This document shows positions 17,675 to 27,164 of a stretch of 64,000 nt of DNA, piece by piece. The notes beneath the pieces are model-generated. The model made no database searches, was not told the origin of the DNA, and was given only the letters and a program-made list of their open reading frames with translations. Position 1 is the first letter of the stretch; the number at the start of each line of letters is the position of its first letter. The translations under genes were made by a program, and so were the position numbers. The stretch is from Saccharomycopsis crataegensis (lineage: Eukaryota; Ascomycota; Saccharomycetes; Ascoideales; Saccharomycopsidaceae). Location of the stretch: NCBI RefSeq assembly GCF_037102585.1, contig NW_027043838.1, forward strand, positions 1,240,001-1,304,000. Direction: 5' to 3'.

Positions 17675-19525
17675 ATGCTACGCAGGTTACGACCTCTCGG
17701 GTCCCAGAAGGCTTCACTCGCAAAAAGAGCTTCGTCTTCGTACGGGAGCCCTAATAACAACCCTGGTCTCTATAATACTTACAACAATAACAATTATACC
17801 AGTCATCAGAATAACCAATATAATCCCCACCAATATAATAGCCAATTTAACAATAATAACAATAACAACCAGTACAATCCCAATCAATACAACAGCCAAT
17901 ACAACAATAACCAATATAATAACCAATACAACAACCACCAAAAGAAACCCTTCTTTTCCTTCAGAAAATTTGCTACCGTGATTTCCGTGTCAACGATATC
18001 CTACTTTTTCTACCTTCAATGTTTCAATCCTATAATAGACCCATTCCCAATACAAATACGTTTACTCCTTCAACAGGCAGTACAATGTCAATCTGATCCG
18101 GCTAAGGCATTGAAATTATACATCGAGGCTCTTGAAGTAGCAGATTCCCTTGATATTGATCCGGTTTCCGACCAGTACACCGAAATCCAATTGCAAATCG
18201 CTACTAATTATGAAGCATTGGGGTTGGATTTAAAAGCACAAATGATTTACTTGGAAATAATGAGAGCTTATGAACACGCCTTATTAACCAACAAAGTCGA
18301 CATTTATGACCGCCCATACATCATTCAAAAACTTTTGAGAGTATTAATAAAAAACGCATTGCTATGTGGCGAGACCATTCCCGATCACATGTCGCTATTA
18401 ATACTTCAATACTTGCAAGAAACTCAAAATGAAGTTATCAACAGACTTGGTGGATTGGATGTGTATCCAGGCGCTGAAGATGATGGACCACCATTCAGCC
18501 AGAGCGCCCCAAGAAATAAAATCTTGGGAGCCAGTTCAGAATTGGCATCGTCTCATAGACCAGGTCAACTGAATAATAACAGAAACAGAAGCAATTTGCC
18601 TTCCAATGGCTTTCCATACCCTATAAGTACAGCTGCCACCGGCCTGCTTGATGATGATGATGATGATTTGACCCCAACACTACTTGATTTAAATGCTGCG
18701 TGGGCGCCTTTTGCCCCGGAATTTTTCACCGCTAGAGATTTGTTCCTTTGTCTCACCAGTACTTCAAATCGTTTCAATGTTCACTCGTCGATGCAAGGCG
18801 CTGCCTGCCAGGCAACAGTTACCACCAACCAATGGATGAGCAATGCTGGAGCCCATCCAGCAGAAGTCATGAAAAGTTATAATGCTTGTGGATCAATATT
18901 ATATACTATGGGTATCCAGATTGAGAGGTTGGGTGATTATTTGGCTGATTCATCGACATCTGAGTCTGATAACGCCCTTCAACTCTCTGACAGTTTGCTT
19001 CGTAATTCTGCCGAAGCTTACAAAGTGGTGATTGACATCTCGAAGAAAAACCTGAGCATTAAGAATTTGTCCCTCCCACTAAGTGCCCTAAGACCTGTTG
19101 ATATAACTGATATTCTTGTGGCTACACGACAGGAGTTAAAAGATAAACAAAAGAATAAAGATGAGACCTCCTCGCAGTCGAGGTTCTCAATTTTAAATGC
19201 GTTGCGCTTCCAAGTGGCAAGTGAAGCAGTATACCAGAAAGTCATGAAGAAGAAGGCTTCATTGTACCAAAAAGAAATGTTGCGGCAAACGGCAGTCGCA
19301 CACTATGGTCTCGCATTGGTGTCGCTTAATGATGGGGATTTCCACACCGCAGAAAGAATGTTAAGACACGCCCGAATCATAGCCAAAGACGTAAATGATG
19401 ATATTATAATTGGGAGAGTCGAAGAAGAATTGGAAAAATTGTCAAAGCAGAAAGAATCTGTGAAAGATGGAGATAGACACACTGGGCCGGGAGTCGGTGT
19501 TGAATGGTTCTTGGAGTTTGAATGA
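17675..19525 (+). CDS. Mgr3-like mitochondrial inner-membrane TPR protein
   Basis: The N-terminus (MLRRLRPLGSQKASLAKRASS) is a basic amphipathic mitochondrial presequence. Residues about 27-89 are an Asn/Gln/Tyr-rich tract of repeated NQYN units. One membrane segment follows near residues 98-116 (FATVISVSTISYFFYL). The rest is helical with TPR-like repeats (PAKALKLYIEALEVADSL; AVAHYGLALVSLNDGDFHTAERM) and a D6 run near residue 327. In yeast Mgr3, a single-span TPR protein, delivers substrates to the i-AAA protease Yme1 in the inner membrane. Topology and repeats fit Mgr3, but the assignment rests on architecture. Length (616) exceeds yeast Mgr3 (about 500), partly because of the Asn-rich tract. 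Confidence 0.55.
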   Translation: MLRRLRPLGSQKASLAKRASSSYGSPNNNPGLYNTYNNNNYTSHQNNQYNPHQYNSQFNNNNNNNQYNPNQYNSQYNNNQYNNQYNNHQKKPFFSFRKFATVISVSTISYFFYLQCFNPIIDPFPIQIRLLLQQAVQCQSDPAKALKLYIEALEVADSLDIDPVSDQYTEIQLQIATNYEALGLDLKAQMIYLEIMRAYEHALLTNKVDIYDRPYIIQKLLRVLIKNALLCGETIPDHMSLLILQYLQETQNEVINRLGGLDVYPGAEDDGPPFSQSAPRNKILGASSELASSHRPGQLNNNRNRSNLPSNGFPYPISTAATGLLDDDDDDLTPTLLDLNAAWAPFAPEFFTARDLFLCLTSTSNRFNVHSSMQGAACQATVTTNQWMSNAGAHPAEVMKSYNACGSILYTMGIQIERLGDYLADSSTSESDNALQLSDSLLRNSAEAYKVVIDISKKNLSIKNLSLPLSALRPVDITDILVATRQELKDKQKNKDETSSQSRFSILNALRFQVASEAVYQKVMKKKASLYQKEMLRQTAVAHYGLALVSLNDGDFHTAERMLRHARIIAKDVNDDIIIGRVEEELEKLSKQKESVKDGDRHTGPGVGVEWFLEFE

Positions 19526-20046
19526 TTATTAGATGATTAAAAGTTATTTATATTGGAAGGATATAAGTTCAAAGTATTATATAATAGTACTGCATATTAT
19601 AGATGGACAACGAACTTTTATATTTTAATGTTCAAGGACTGACGTAGAAACATACTTAAAACGAAAAAAAAGGAGTAAAATGAGCTTATTTAAAACTACT
19701 GGAAAGCTAGACTTGTCTTTGGAAAATGCCTCTTCTTACTGAGGTTTGCACTTCTAAAGAAGACCTTGATAAAAATGACTACCTCCAAGAATATATCAAG
19801 CTTAAATTGGCCCAAGTGATTTGATATTTTTTATGAATATTTGAACATACAGAGATGGTTTGGGCTTTTCTACAGGAGAAACCGCATTGAGACAACACCC
19901 CCATATTATATAATGCATATGCCTCCAACATCTAGCTCCAATGGTGGTTTTGAACAAATATAATTAAAGCCTTCTGGTAAAACCACGAGCGCTAAATCAC
20001 CATCTTTCAATCCTCATATTAATAGAGAAGCCAATATATAAAAAAT
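19526..20046. other. Intergenic region upstream of GST gene
   Basis: This 521-base AT-rich gap holds the 3' flank of the Mgr3-like gene and the GST promoter. AATATATAAAAAAT at about 20033-20046 is TATA-like. If it is used as the TATA box, the ATG at 20047 would be too close to be the start. Confidence 0.45.
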
Positions 20047-21177
20047 ATGCATAATTCTTGGAATTGCAGAATAAACTTCAGAAAATCACCCGGCATGGAT
20101 AGCAAGCGATATTTCAAAGCTATGTTTATTTCCATATTAATTTTGCTATTCGGGGGGAATTTTTTGCTTTTATTTATTCTTATTCTTTCATTATCAATAA
20201 TAGCTGTGGTCATCAAAGTAAATATATCCAGTATGTCTGCAACTGATTCTACTGCTGCCAATCATGCTGCACACAGCACTTCTGCTCTTGCAAGTGCCCC
20301 AGCAGCAACAACAACAAAAACAAAAACAGCAGCTACTGCTAACACAACTACCGCTTCTCATGCTTCTGCCGATGCTGTTTCGACCAATGCAATTCCTAGT
20401 GCAGGTACAAGGGATGTTCCTAGCGAGCCTCCTGCGGGAACTGCTAGTGATATTCCTGGAGTTTCTACCGGAGTCCCTATTGAAACCACCCATACTGAAG
20501 TTTATCCAAAAATCACCGTCCATTGGCTAAACCACTCTCGTGCAACCCGAGTGCTTTGGCTACTTGAAGAGCTTGGTCTCAAGTATGATATTAAAACCTA
20601 CCAACGTGACAAGTACCTTCATGCCCCAGAATCGCTTAAATCAGTGTACCCACTTGGGAAATCCCCGGTGGTGGAAGTTCAGAAAACCGCCGACTCGACT
20701 CCGGTGGTCTTGGCAGAGTCGGGGTACGTTTTCCAATGGGTTTTAAGAGAATTCGATGCCGGAAAACTTAGAAACAAGGGAAACCGGGATAAAGTGGATT
20801 ATTATTTGCATTATGGTGAAGGATCTCTCCAGCCCCCATTATTGTTTGAAGCGGTGCTTCAGCTAGTTGAAAAAGCATTTGCTCCTTGGCCGATTTCGGC
20901 AATAAAGAAGGGGTTGGTCAATAAGATTAGACTGGCGTATTGTGTTCCCGAAACCACCAACAATTTGGAGTTTCTCGAGAAGGAATTATCTAAAGGTGGC
21001 GGATACTTTGCCGGCAGTAAGTTATCAGCAGCCGATATCATGTTGTCGTATCCTCTTGATGTTGTGGTCCATAGAGGAGTGAAGTTGGATGAGTTTCCGG
21101 AGATCAAGAAATGGGTGGCGATGATCAAGGAAAACGCCAACTTCCAAGCTGCTCGCAAATATGGCCTGGATACTTGA
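20047..21177 (+). CDS. Glutathione S-transferase (Gtt1-like), possibly membrane-anchored
   Basis: The C-terminal 220 residues form a complete GST of the fungal Gtt1 type. The N-terminal thioredoxin-fold half runs from ITVHWLNHSRATRVLWLLEELGL through PLGKSPVVE and the ESGYVFQWVL glutathione-binding stretch. The helical half contains GGYFAGSKLSAADIMLSYPL, the usual N-capping box region. The GST domain begins near residue 155. Before it lie a Ser/Thr/Ala-rich stretch (residues about 65-150) and, further upstream, a strong hydrophobic segment (residues about 27-59). Candidate starts are 20047, 20095 (MDSKRYF) and 20233 (MSATD). The first two give a type II membrane protein with a stalk; the last gives a soluble protein. 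The domain call is firm, the start is not. Confidence 0.8.
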   Translation: MHNSWNCRINFRKSPGMDSKRYFKAMFISILILLFGGNFLLLFILILSLSIIAVVIKVNISSMSATDSTAANHAAHSTSALASAPAATTTKTKTAATANTTTASHASADAVSTNAIPSAGTRDVPSEPPAGTASDIPGVSTGVPIETTHTEVYPKITVHWLNHSRATRVLWLLEELGLKYDIKTYQRDKYLHAPESLKSVYPLGKSPVVEVQKTADSTPVVLAESGYVFQWVLREFDAGKLRNKGNRDKVDYYLHYGEGSLQPPLLFEAVLQLVEKAFAPWPISAIKKGLVNKIRLAYCVPETTNNLEFLEKELSKGGGYFAGSKLSAADIMLSYPLDVVVHRGVKLDEFPEIKKWVAMIKENANFQAARKYGLDT

Positions 21178-21562
21178 GTAAGAAAACCAGAGATGTTTTT
21201 TTGAGTTTTTTTGAGCGTCAAATTTATCATGATGGAATATGTTTTCTTTTGTTATCGCTTCAAGCTTATTTTAATTACTTTTGTGTATACGGTTTTAATA
21301 GTTTCTAAATATGTAACGTTAAAAAAATTAGGGTGTATGTGTATGTGTATCTATATCTATATCTATATATTAGGAGGTTGGTTGGATTAAATGAAAAGAA
21401 AATGTTTCAAGGGCCATTGGCGATCAAAGAAACAAGTAAAACAAAAAAAAGTATTGCCTCAAAAGCCTATGAAAATTAATAGGAATATTGAAGGCGTATT
21501 AAAACTGCAAACAACAGAAAGCAAAAAGGTAAGAATAATGCCAATGGAGCAATAACATTTGC
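21178..21562. other. Convergent intergenic region GST/AEC carrier
   Basis: A 385-base tail-to-tail gap. It holds GTATGTGTATGTGTATCTATATCTATATCTATATATTA-type simple sequence around 21333-21370. Nothing else was seen. Confidence 0.5.
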
Positions 21563-23395
21563 TCAATAATGCAAGACATGTTTCAATACAAATACCGAAA
21601 CAAACGGCAATGATACCCCCAAAACAACATACTCCAGCCATTGTAACATTTCAATATTCTTCAATTGTTGAAATTTGTCACCGCCATCGATGGATTTGAC
21701 GTCAAAATCTAATTCTCTGTCATTCTGATGACTAACGGTTTTGCGTTCCAGAGTATGTACCGCAGTTAAATAAACTTGGGCAGCATAACTCGGTAGAGCC
21801 CAGAATAAGCACATCACAAATATCACAACATTTTGCTCCTCCTTAGTTATGCCCTTAACTCCTAGCCAATTATGAAGATCAAACGCAGTAACAATAGAAA
21901 TACCGATAATTGGAAGAACACAAAGCTTCAAAACTGTAATAAAGACAATGCCTCTAAGTTGGGTACGATGGGAGACAATCGAAGAAATAAGCCCAGATAC
22001 CTTGTCCATGAGGCTAATTTTAGAAGTATCAGAAGTTCGTGAGGTCAATCTGGAAAAAGTGGCTCCCAAAAGAAACAATGAAATTGGAACTTGCGCTTGT
22101 GCCAAGTAAGAAGAGTAAGTCATAAAAACATTCAATGGAGGATAATCATCAGGAGCATCTTTATAATGTGGATTAATGGTATATCTTGGTTCAAAGGAAG
22201 GAGTGGCGACAAATAAGTTTTTCAACCATGGAATCATCGATACAAAAAAAGATACCATCACAGCTGAAAGATAAGGATTTTTGAAAGGATTGCATGCCAA
22301 ATTGAGGAGTCTTCTGAATTTAGATTGAATATCGGAAGCGGTGCGTTTATGCCATATTGGGAGAGTGGTTGGATTGTCTTCAAAGGCAGGAGCAGCGGAA
22401 GGTTCATTTGTACGGGATCTAATCAAACTCAATGCATTCAAGTTTTCTTTGTTTTCAGTTGCAAATTCATGAACCACGTCGGAAATATTTTGAGGTGGGA
22501 GCTTCCGAAGCTCAATCGCCCGGAGTCTCTGAGACGTTGTCGAGAATTGACTAGCTCTCGAGTTCAATTTTTCAAGCATGTTGTGGCCTTGTGGATCTTG
22601 TGGTTTATCAAATGGTTGTGGAATGGCATTATCGCTCAATGTCGAAGGAGCTGATGATGTGATTGATTGTCTATCGTCAGAATCAGGGACATTTTCAGAA
22701 TCTTCAGGCTTCACCACAAACACATCTGGTAACTTTTGTAGAGCAGATAGTTTCTCTTTTCCGTTGCTTGATTCTTGAATAGAACTTTCAGATTCTTCTT
22801 TGCCTTCGTGAAGAACTTTGGTGCCATCATTATCTTTTTCAAGATTTCTGAAATCCCATTTGATGAATATATGCGCCCCGTTGTAGATCACAAATTCAAA
22901 GATTGTAAACCCAATAAAAGCGAATGCAATACCACGATTGATTTGATCAGAGGAAAATACCTCAGTATCGTAGGCTAACGATTGCAAATAAGAGACAATG
23001 ATCGTAGCGCTGGTGGAGAACATCATCGCAAAAAGTGACCCATATTTCCAATTACCAGCAATGTTCAACACATCCACTCCCGCAAACTTGTGCAAACCAG
23101 AATTAGCATATAAAACACAGAGCCAAGTGGCAGCAGCAACAAGAATATATAGCACTGAGTTGAAGCACACAACCGCGATAGGTTTGATATCAGTGTATTG
23201 AAGGTAAGTGACAATGTTGGTGAAGATGAAGCAAGGAAGAAGAATACGTTGCTGGACATAGGAGACATTACGGGAAGTGGAAACATCAAAAACGTTTTTT
23301 CTACCGAAATAGTACCCAATGGCTAACATGGTATAGAGCTTAAGCATTGGCTTGAAGCATGTCCAGATTAAAGCACCAGTGGAGCGACCAGACAT
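21563..23395 (-). CDS. Auxin-efflux-carrier (AEC) family membrane transporter, Ecm3-like
   Basis: This 610-residue protein belongs to the AEC family (Pfam membrane transport protein), which in yeasts includes Ecm3 and YNL095C. About five N-terminal membrane segments occupy residues 10-180, starting WTCFKPMLKLYTMLAIGYYFG. A hydrophilic central loop of about 190 residues (Ser/Glu-rich) follows, then about five C-terminal segments from residue 375 to the end (PYLSAVMVSFFVSMIPWLKN onward). Family-like stretches include LLPCFIFTNIV and VPISLFLLGATFSRL. The substrate is unknown. The start is the ATG at 23395; two codons further upstream lack an ATG. It is convergent with the GST gene. Confidence 0.8.
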   Translation of the reverse strand: MSGRSTGALIWTCFKPMLKLYTMLAIGYYFGRKNVFDVSTSRNVSYVQQRILLPCFIFTNIVTYLQYTDIKPIAVVCFNSVLYILVAAATWLCVLYANSGLHKFAGVDVLNIAGNWKYGSLFAMMFSTSATIIVSYLQSLAYDTEVFSSDQINRGIAFAFIGFTIFEFVIYNGAHIFIKWDFRNLEKDNDGTKVLHEGKEESESSIQESSNGKEKLSALQKLPDVFVVKPEDSENVPDSDDRQSITSSAPSTLSDNAIPQPFDKPQDPQGHNMLEKLNSRASQFSTTSQRLRAIELRKLPPQNISDVVHEFATENKENLNALSLIRSRTNEPSAAPAFEDNPTTLPIWHKRTASDIQSKFRRLLNLACNPFKNPYLSAVMVSFFVSMIPWLKNLFVATPSFEPRYTINPHYKDAPDDYPPLNVFMTYSSYLAQAQVPISLFLLGATFSRLTSRTSDTSKISLMDKVSGLISSIVSHRTQLRGIVFITVLKLCVLPIIGISIVTAFDLHNWLGVKGITKEEQNVVIFVMCLFWALPSYAAQVYLTAVHTLERKTVSHQNDRELDFDVKSIDGGDKFQQLKNIEMLQWLEYVVLGVSLPFVSVFVLKHVLHY

Positions 23396-24341
23396 CGTCA
23401 CACTAATAAAAACCTAAGTATTATAAAAAGGGTGGGAGCAACAGAGAACAAATGAGTGACAAGTTAGGTTTACAACTTAATAATTCAAATAAGCAGAAGA
23501 AAGAGGGCAAAATTTTTTCTGCAAAAGATATTATCAACAAACCATTCATTACTCATCTCTCTACGGATTATTCCCTATGCGGCTGTACAAAAAGGAAAAA
23601 AAAAAAAAAAAAAAAAATTGAGGGCTCTTCCAATTACCCTGCATTATACCATCATGTCAATTGCCCCTAGCAACATTGTAATAATCATTACTATTAAACA
23701 GCGATTAAACCCTGATAATAATAATTTACCAGTGACTGGAAGACCAAATATGTGCATAAACATCTTTAGCGAATAGCGTGATATACCACAGTAGTGGCAG
23801 CTCCTAAAAAAAAAAGAGGCTGAATATTATAATGCTCCAATAAGATTTTAGAAAGACTTTTTTTTTATGTTAATTAATATACTTATTCCTATGTTTATTT
23901 CTCTTTGATCAGAACAAATTTGTTTTATTATATTAGAGCCACTTGTTGGGCTGTCAGCTCTGCCAATTGCTACGGATCAAAATTTTTATATTTAGCCTTA
24001 TCTACCGCGAGACACTTGGGAAGATAAGTATTGATTTGAGTCTAACAAAAATGTTGAGCAACCCACTTAGGTGATTACAAAATGATAAGCTAACATCCAA
24101 AACGTGCATGTAATATATTTTCCCATTGAACCAAATAAATATAAAATAAAAACCAAATGAAGAATCAAAAGCAAAAAAAGATAAATATAATTTACCAATA
24201 CCAAGAAAAGAAAAAACAAAAACAAAACCAAATATTGCCAAAAAAAAAATAATCAAAAGTGTATCTCATTATAAATTTTTAATACTGCTTGCTGCACGTA
24301 AAAAAATAATGCTAAGAAATGATGCAAGAGAAATTCCATCT
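23396..24341. other. Intergenic region AEC carrier/PRB1
   Basis: A 946-base gap between two minus-strand genes: promoter of the AEC gene and 3' flank of PRB1. It has a long A run at about 23598-23619 and A-rich sequence at 24165-24250. No credible gene or RNA was seen. Confidence 0.5.
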
Positions 24342-25856
24342 CTACAACATATTGGAACCGGCAGACCAGAACTCAGTCAAGTCACCGCCAGCACCATTAA
24401 ATGCCAAAATGTTTGGAGAGTCGGTACCAACATCGGTCAACATATCATCAGAACCATAGGCAATCAAATTCTTCTTCAATTGAGCAGGTGTGATCTTGCC
24501 AGTGCCAAAACTAGAAGCAGAGTCTGGTGCCACGGAAATAAAATAAGCCAAAAGACCAGCAATATGTGGCGAAGCCATAGAAGTACCAGATAAAGTAGCA
24601 GTGGCAGTATTAGAGCCAATATAAGTGGAAAGAACATTCAAACCTGGAGCAAAAATATCAACACACTTACCCCAGTTGGAAAAGTAGGCTCTAGTGTCAG
24701 AAATAGTAGAAGCACCCACAGTGATGGCTAACTCAGCAGCAGCTGGGGAAGTGTTACAAGCATCTTGATTCTCGTTACCGGCGGCAACAGAAAATGCAAC
24801 ACCAGCCTTGACAGCAGCATTAACAGCCAAATCTAAGGATGGAGATTTACCACCACCAAGGGACATGTTAGCGGAGGCACCCTTCAATTTAGGATTCTTC
24901 TTAACTTCTTCAATGTAATCTTTAGTCGCAACTTCGACACCCTTAACCACGTCACTCATGGTACCACTACCATTTGCCCCCAAAACTTTAACTCCTCTGA
25001 TGTGAACCTTCTTTGAAACACCGTAAGTCTTCGAACCCATGGTACCAGCACAATGGGTACCATGTCCATTACCATCAAGAGCTCCATCGTCTGGAATGTC
25101 AGCAATCAACTTAGCTCTACCTTCGAATTCTTCGTGGGTATCCAAAACACCAGTGTCAATGATATAGGAAATGACGCCTTCACCACCAGCACCGTCATAC
25201 AAGTACTTATTAAAAGAGCCCAAGTTCAAAGGGTCTCTGTGGGAGATTCTTGCCAAACCCCATGGAGCACCATTTTCAACTTCAAATTCGTTGGCATGCA
25301 CAACAGAATCTTGTTCAATGTAGGAAATCAAAGGATTTTTCTTCAACAATTCGATGGTAGAGTCCAAAAAGTAACCAGAGTAACCAGTCAATACATCGTT
25401 GATGTTGAAAGACTCCAAGATACCACCGACAGCAGACTTCAACTTGGAGTTGACGGCATTAGCAAAGAACTCATTGTGTGGGTTTTCGGTGAACAATTTC
25501 CCAGCAGCGGTAACTTGTTCAGCTTGGATCCATTCTTGGTGGAATTGGACTTGGTCTGGAGTGATACCTTGCTTAAAAACAATCATGTAACGATTTGGAA
25601 TGACTTCGTGGGTTTTAGAAGACAAAACTTGCACCTCTTCGCTGATAACATCTTCCAATGAAACCGAAACCTTCTCTTTGATTTTAGCAATACCTTCAGT
25701 GAACGCTTTCTTAGGAGAAAGAATCACAACGTTGTGCGAGTTTTCCGGTTCATTCGAGACTTGAAGAAAGGAATCAATGTCAATAGATGGAATCACCAAA
25801 CCTTGGGTCACAGTGGCGAGAGCAACTGAGGCGAGAGCAGAGCGAGAGAGTTTCAT
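24342..25856 (-). CDS. PRB1: Proteinase B (cerevisin), vacuolar subtilisin-family protease
   Basis: This is a 504-residue preproprotease. A signal peptide spans residues 1-20 (MKLSRSALASVALATVTQG). The I9 inhibitor-type propeptide contains NRYMIVFKQG at residues 88-97. The mature catalytic domain begins near GAPWGLARISH. The subtilisin triad is intact: Asp234 in YIIDTG, His265 in GNGHGTHCAG and Ser426 in SGTSMASPH, with oxyanion Asn361 in AAGN. Cysteines near 269, 367 and 398 fit the proteinase K/cerevisin subgroup. Yeast Prb1 matures proteins and degrades material in the vacuole. The product is shorter than S. cerevisiae Prb1 because its propeptide lacks the long acidic section. Codon use is biased as in abundant proteins. 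Confidence 0.9.
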   Translation of the reverse strand: MKLSRSALASVALATVTQGLVIPSIDIDSFLQVSNEPENSHNVVILSPKKAFTEGIAKIKEKVSVSLEDVISEEVQVLSSKTHEVIPNRYMIVFKQGITPDQVQFHQEWIQAEQVTAAGKLFTENPHNEFFANAVNSKLKSAVGGILESFNINDVLTGYSGYFLDSTIELLKKNPLISYIEQDSVVHANEFEVENGAPWGLARISHRDPLNLGSFNKYLYDGAGGEGVISYIIDTGVLDTHEEFEGRAKLIADIPDDGALDGNGHGTHCAGTMGSKTYGVSKKVHIRGVKVLGANGSGTMSDVVKGVEVATKDYIEEVKKNPKLKGASANMSLGGGKSPSLDLAVNAAVKAGVAFSVAAGNENQDACNTSPAAAELAITVGASTISDTRAYFSNWGKCVDIFAPGLNVLSTYIGSNTATATLSGTSMASPHIAGLLAYFISVAPDSASSFGTGKITPAQLKKNLIAYGSDDMLTDVGTDSPNILAFNGAGGDLTEFWSAGSNML

Positions 25857-26134
25857 AATTGGTAAGAACCTAGGTTGTTCTATAAGGAAAGGAGAGGAAA
25901 GAAAAAAAAATAAGTAAGTAAAAATATTCTGATCAGAAAATCTTTATGAACGATAAAATAAGAAGGCAAGAAGAATAAAAAAGACGTAAGAGATGGTTGT
26001 ATTTATAGGCGGTGGCGAGGGATGACGAATATAACGCGATGAGGCTACCCGGTTGTAAAAGGGGGTGACACTGATAAGAACACATGACTGATAAGCAACG
26101 TCATCGTGACTTGTTGACCCGTCCCGGGGTGAAA

Positions 26135-26164
26135 GGTGATTGTGGGTGATTGTGGGTGATTGTG
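26135..26164. repeat. Three perfect 10-bp tandem repeats in the PRB1 promoter
   Basis: The unit GGTGATTGTG occurs three times without change, about 280-310 bases upstream of the PRB1 start codon. It may be a cluster of binding sites or simple slippage. Confidence 0.8.
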
Positions 26165-26982
26165 GCAGATTATGACCAGGTTATTGATAGCCCTATGTAA
26201 ATGAAGAAGCTAATATTACGACACTTTTATTCATGTTCTCTTATGTATCATTAAGGAAGACGAGTAAAAGAAATAGAGTGTCCTTAGTAGTTACCTTACT
26301 TTATAATAATATGTCTGATAAGTGGCCAGGGGGTGTATAGGGTCATGATATTCTCCAGGAAAAAGCCAAATAATCATCGGCACACGATGATAACATTCAT
26401 TACAGAAACTGCCCCCCTTTTCCCTAATGTAACAGGAAAAAGAAAATAAAAATAATAAACACTAATCTCTAATGAAACCAGGATCATCTTGCGTTTGTTT
26501 GCTAAATGAAAAAAAAAGAATCTTTGCACTAGGCTCTTAGAGGACTCAGCGATAACCACACAGTATAATAAAACTAAATAGTGGTAACCCCAATGGTAGC
26601 CCCACTACATTTTTGGAAATGGTGTATTGATACCTTCATTGATTGTGGAAATTGAAAGCCATAACAAAAAATCTCACCTGGAAAGCCTGATTCAACATTT
26701 ATCCAAAAAAACAAACAAAAAAACCTCTGAAATAGGGTCTTAACTTCAACCCGGTTTTGCCGCTGAGATATTGGCAGCCATGAGTCAATAAATACACTTG
26801 TTTACAGCCAAAAAAAAAATGAAATGTACAGCAACAATGTCCTATTTGAATATAAGAATCAAAGAGATTTTAAACTCTTATTGTGTTATTTTTCTCTGCT
26901 CTTTCCTCTCTGTTTTTCTTCTAGTCAACGACTTTATTTCACTATCTTATCCTGATACTCGTCTCACCTCATCTCACCTCAC

Positions 26983-26990
26983 CTCATCGC
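26983..26990 (-). promoter_or_regulatory. PAC box (GCGATGAG) in BMT2 promoter
   Basis: CTCATCGC on the plus strand is the exact complement of GCGATGAG, the PAC element bound by Dot6/Tod6 in ribosome-biogenesis promoters. It lies 175 bases before the BMT2 start and sits in a short run of CTCAC and ATCGC repeats at 26961-27005. Confidence 0.6.
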
Positions 26991-27164
26991 ATCGCATCGC
27001 ATCTCTTCCTGCCTAAAATGGAAGGGGGTCCAGAACCCGCTCCATCATTTTTTTTTTTTTTTTTTTTTGCCGAAAGCAGAAAAATGGAATTTTTTGCTCA
27101 ACATGGTGTATTGGTGTATTTGGTTATATATACAACTAACTACGGATCATATCACAAATAGATA

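Larger units (their letters stand above)
25857..27164. promoter_or_regulatory. Divergent promoter PRB1/BMT2 with GATAAG, AGGGG and PAC motifs
   Basis: A 1.3 kb region between divergent genes. On the PRB1 side are GATAAG boxes at 26073-26078, 26090-26095 and 26317-26322, matching GATA-factor sites used in nitrogen catabolite control, and AGGGG boxes near 26058 and 26327 matching stress elements. On the BMT2 side is a PAC box (separate entry) and a T-run at 27049-27068. No credible gene was seen inside. Factor assignments are inferred from yeast knowledge. Confidence 0.5.

Noticed and set aside
17472-17981. 169-codon frame overlapping the start of the Mgr3-like gene, rich in Thr/Ile
   Set aside because: It is an alternate-frame reading of the AAC/CAA/TAT repeats that code the Asn-rich tract; the Mgr3-like frame continues into TPR sequence.
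25053-25661. 202-codon plus-strand frame opposite PRB1
   Set aside because: It is an antisense shadow of a codon-biased gene; PRB1 has its full catalytic triad.
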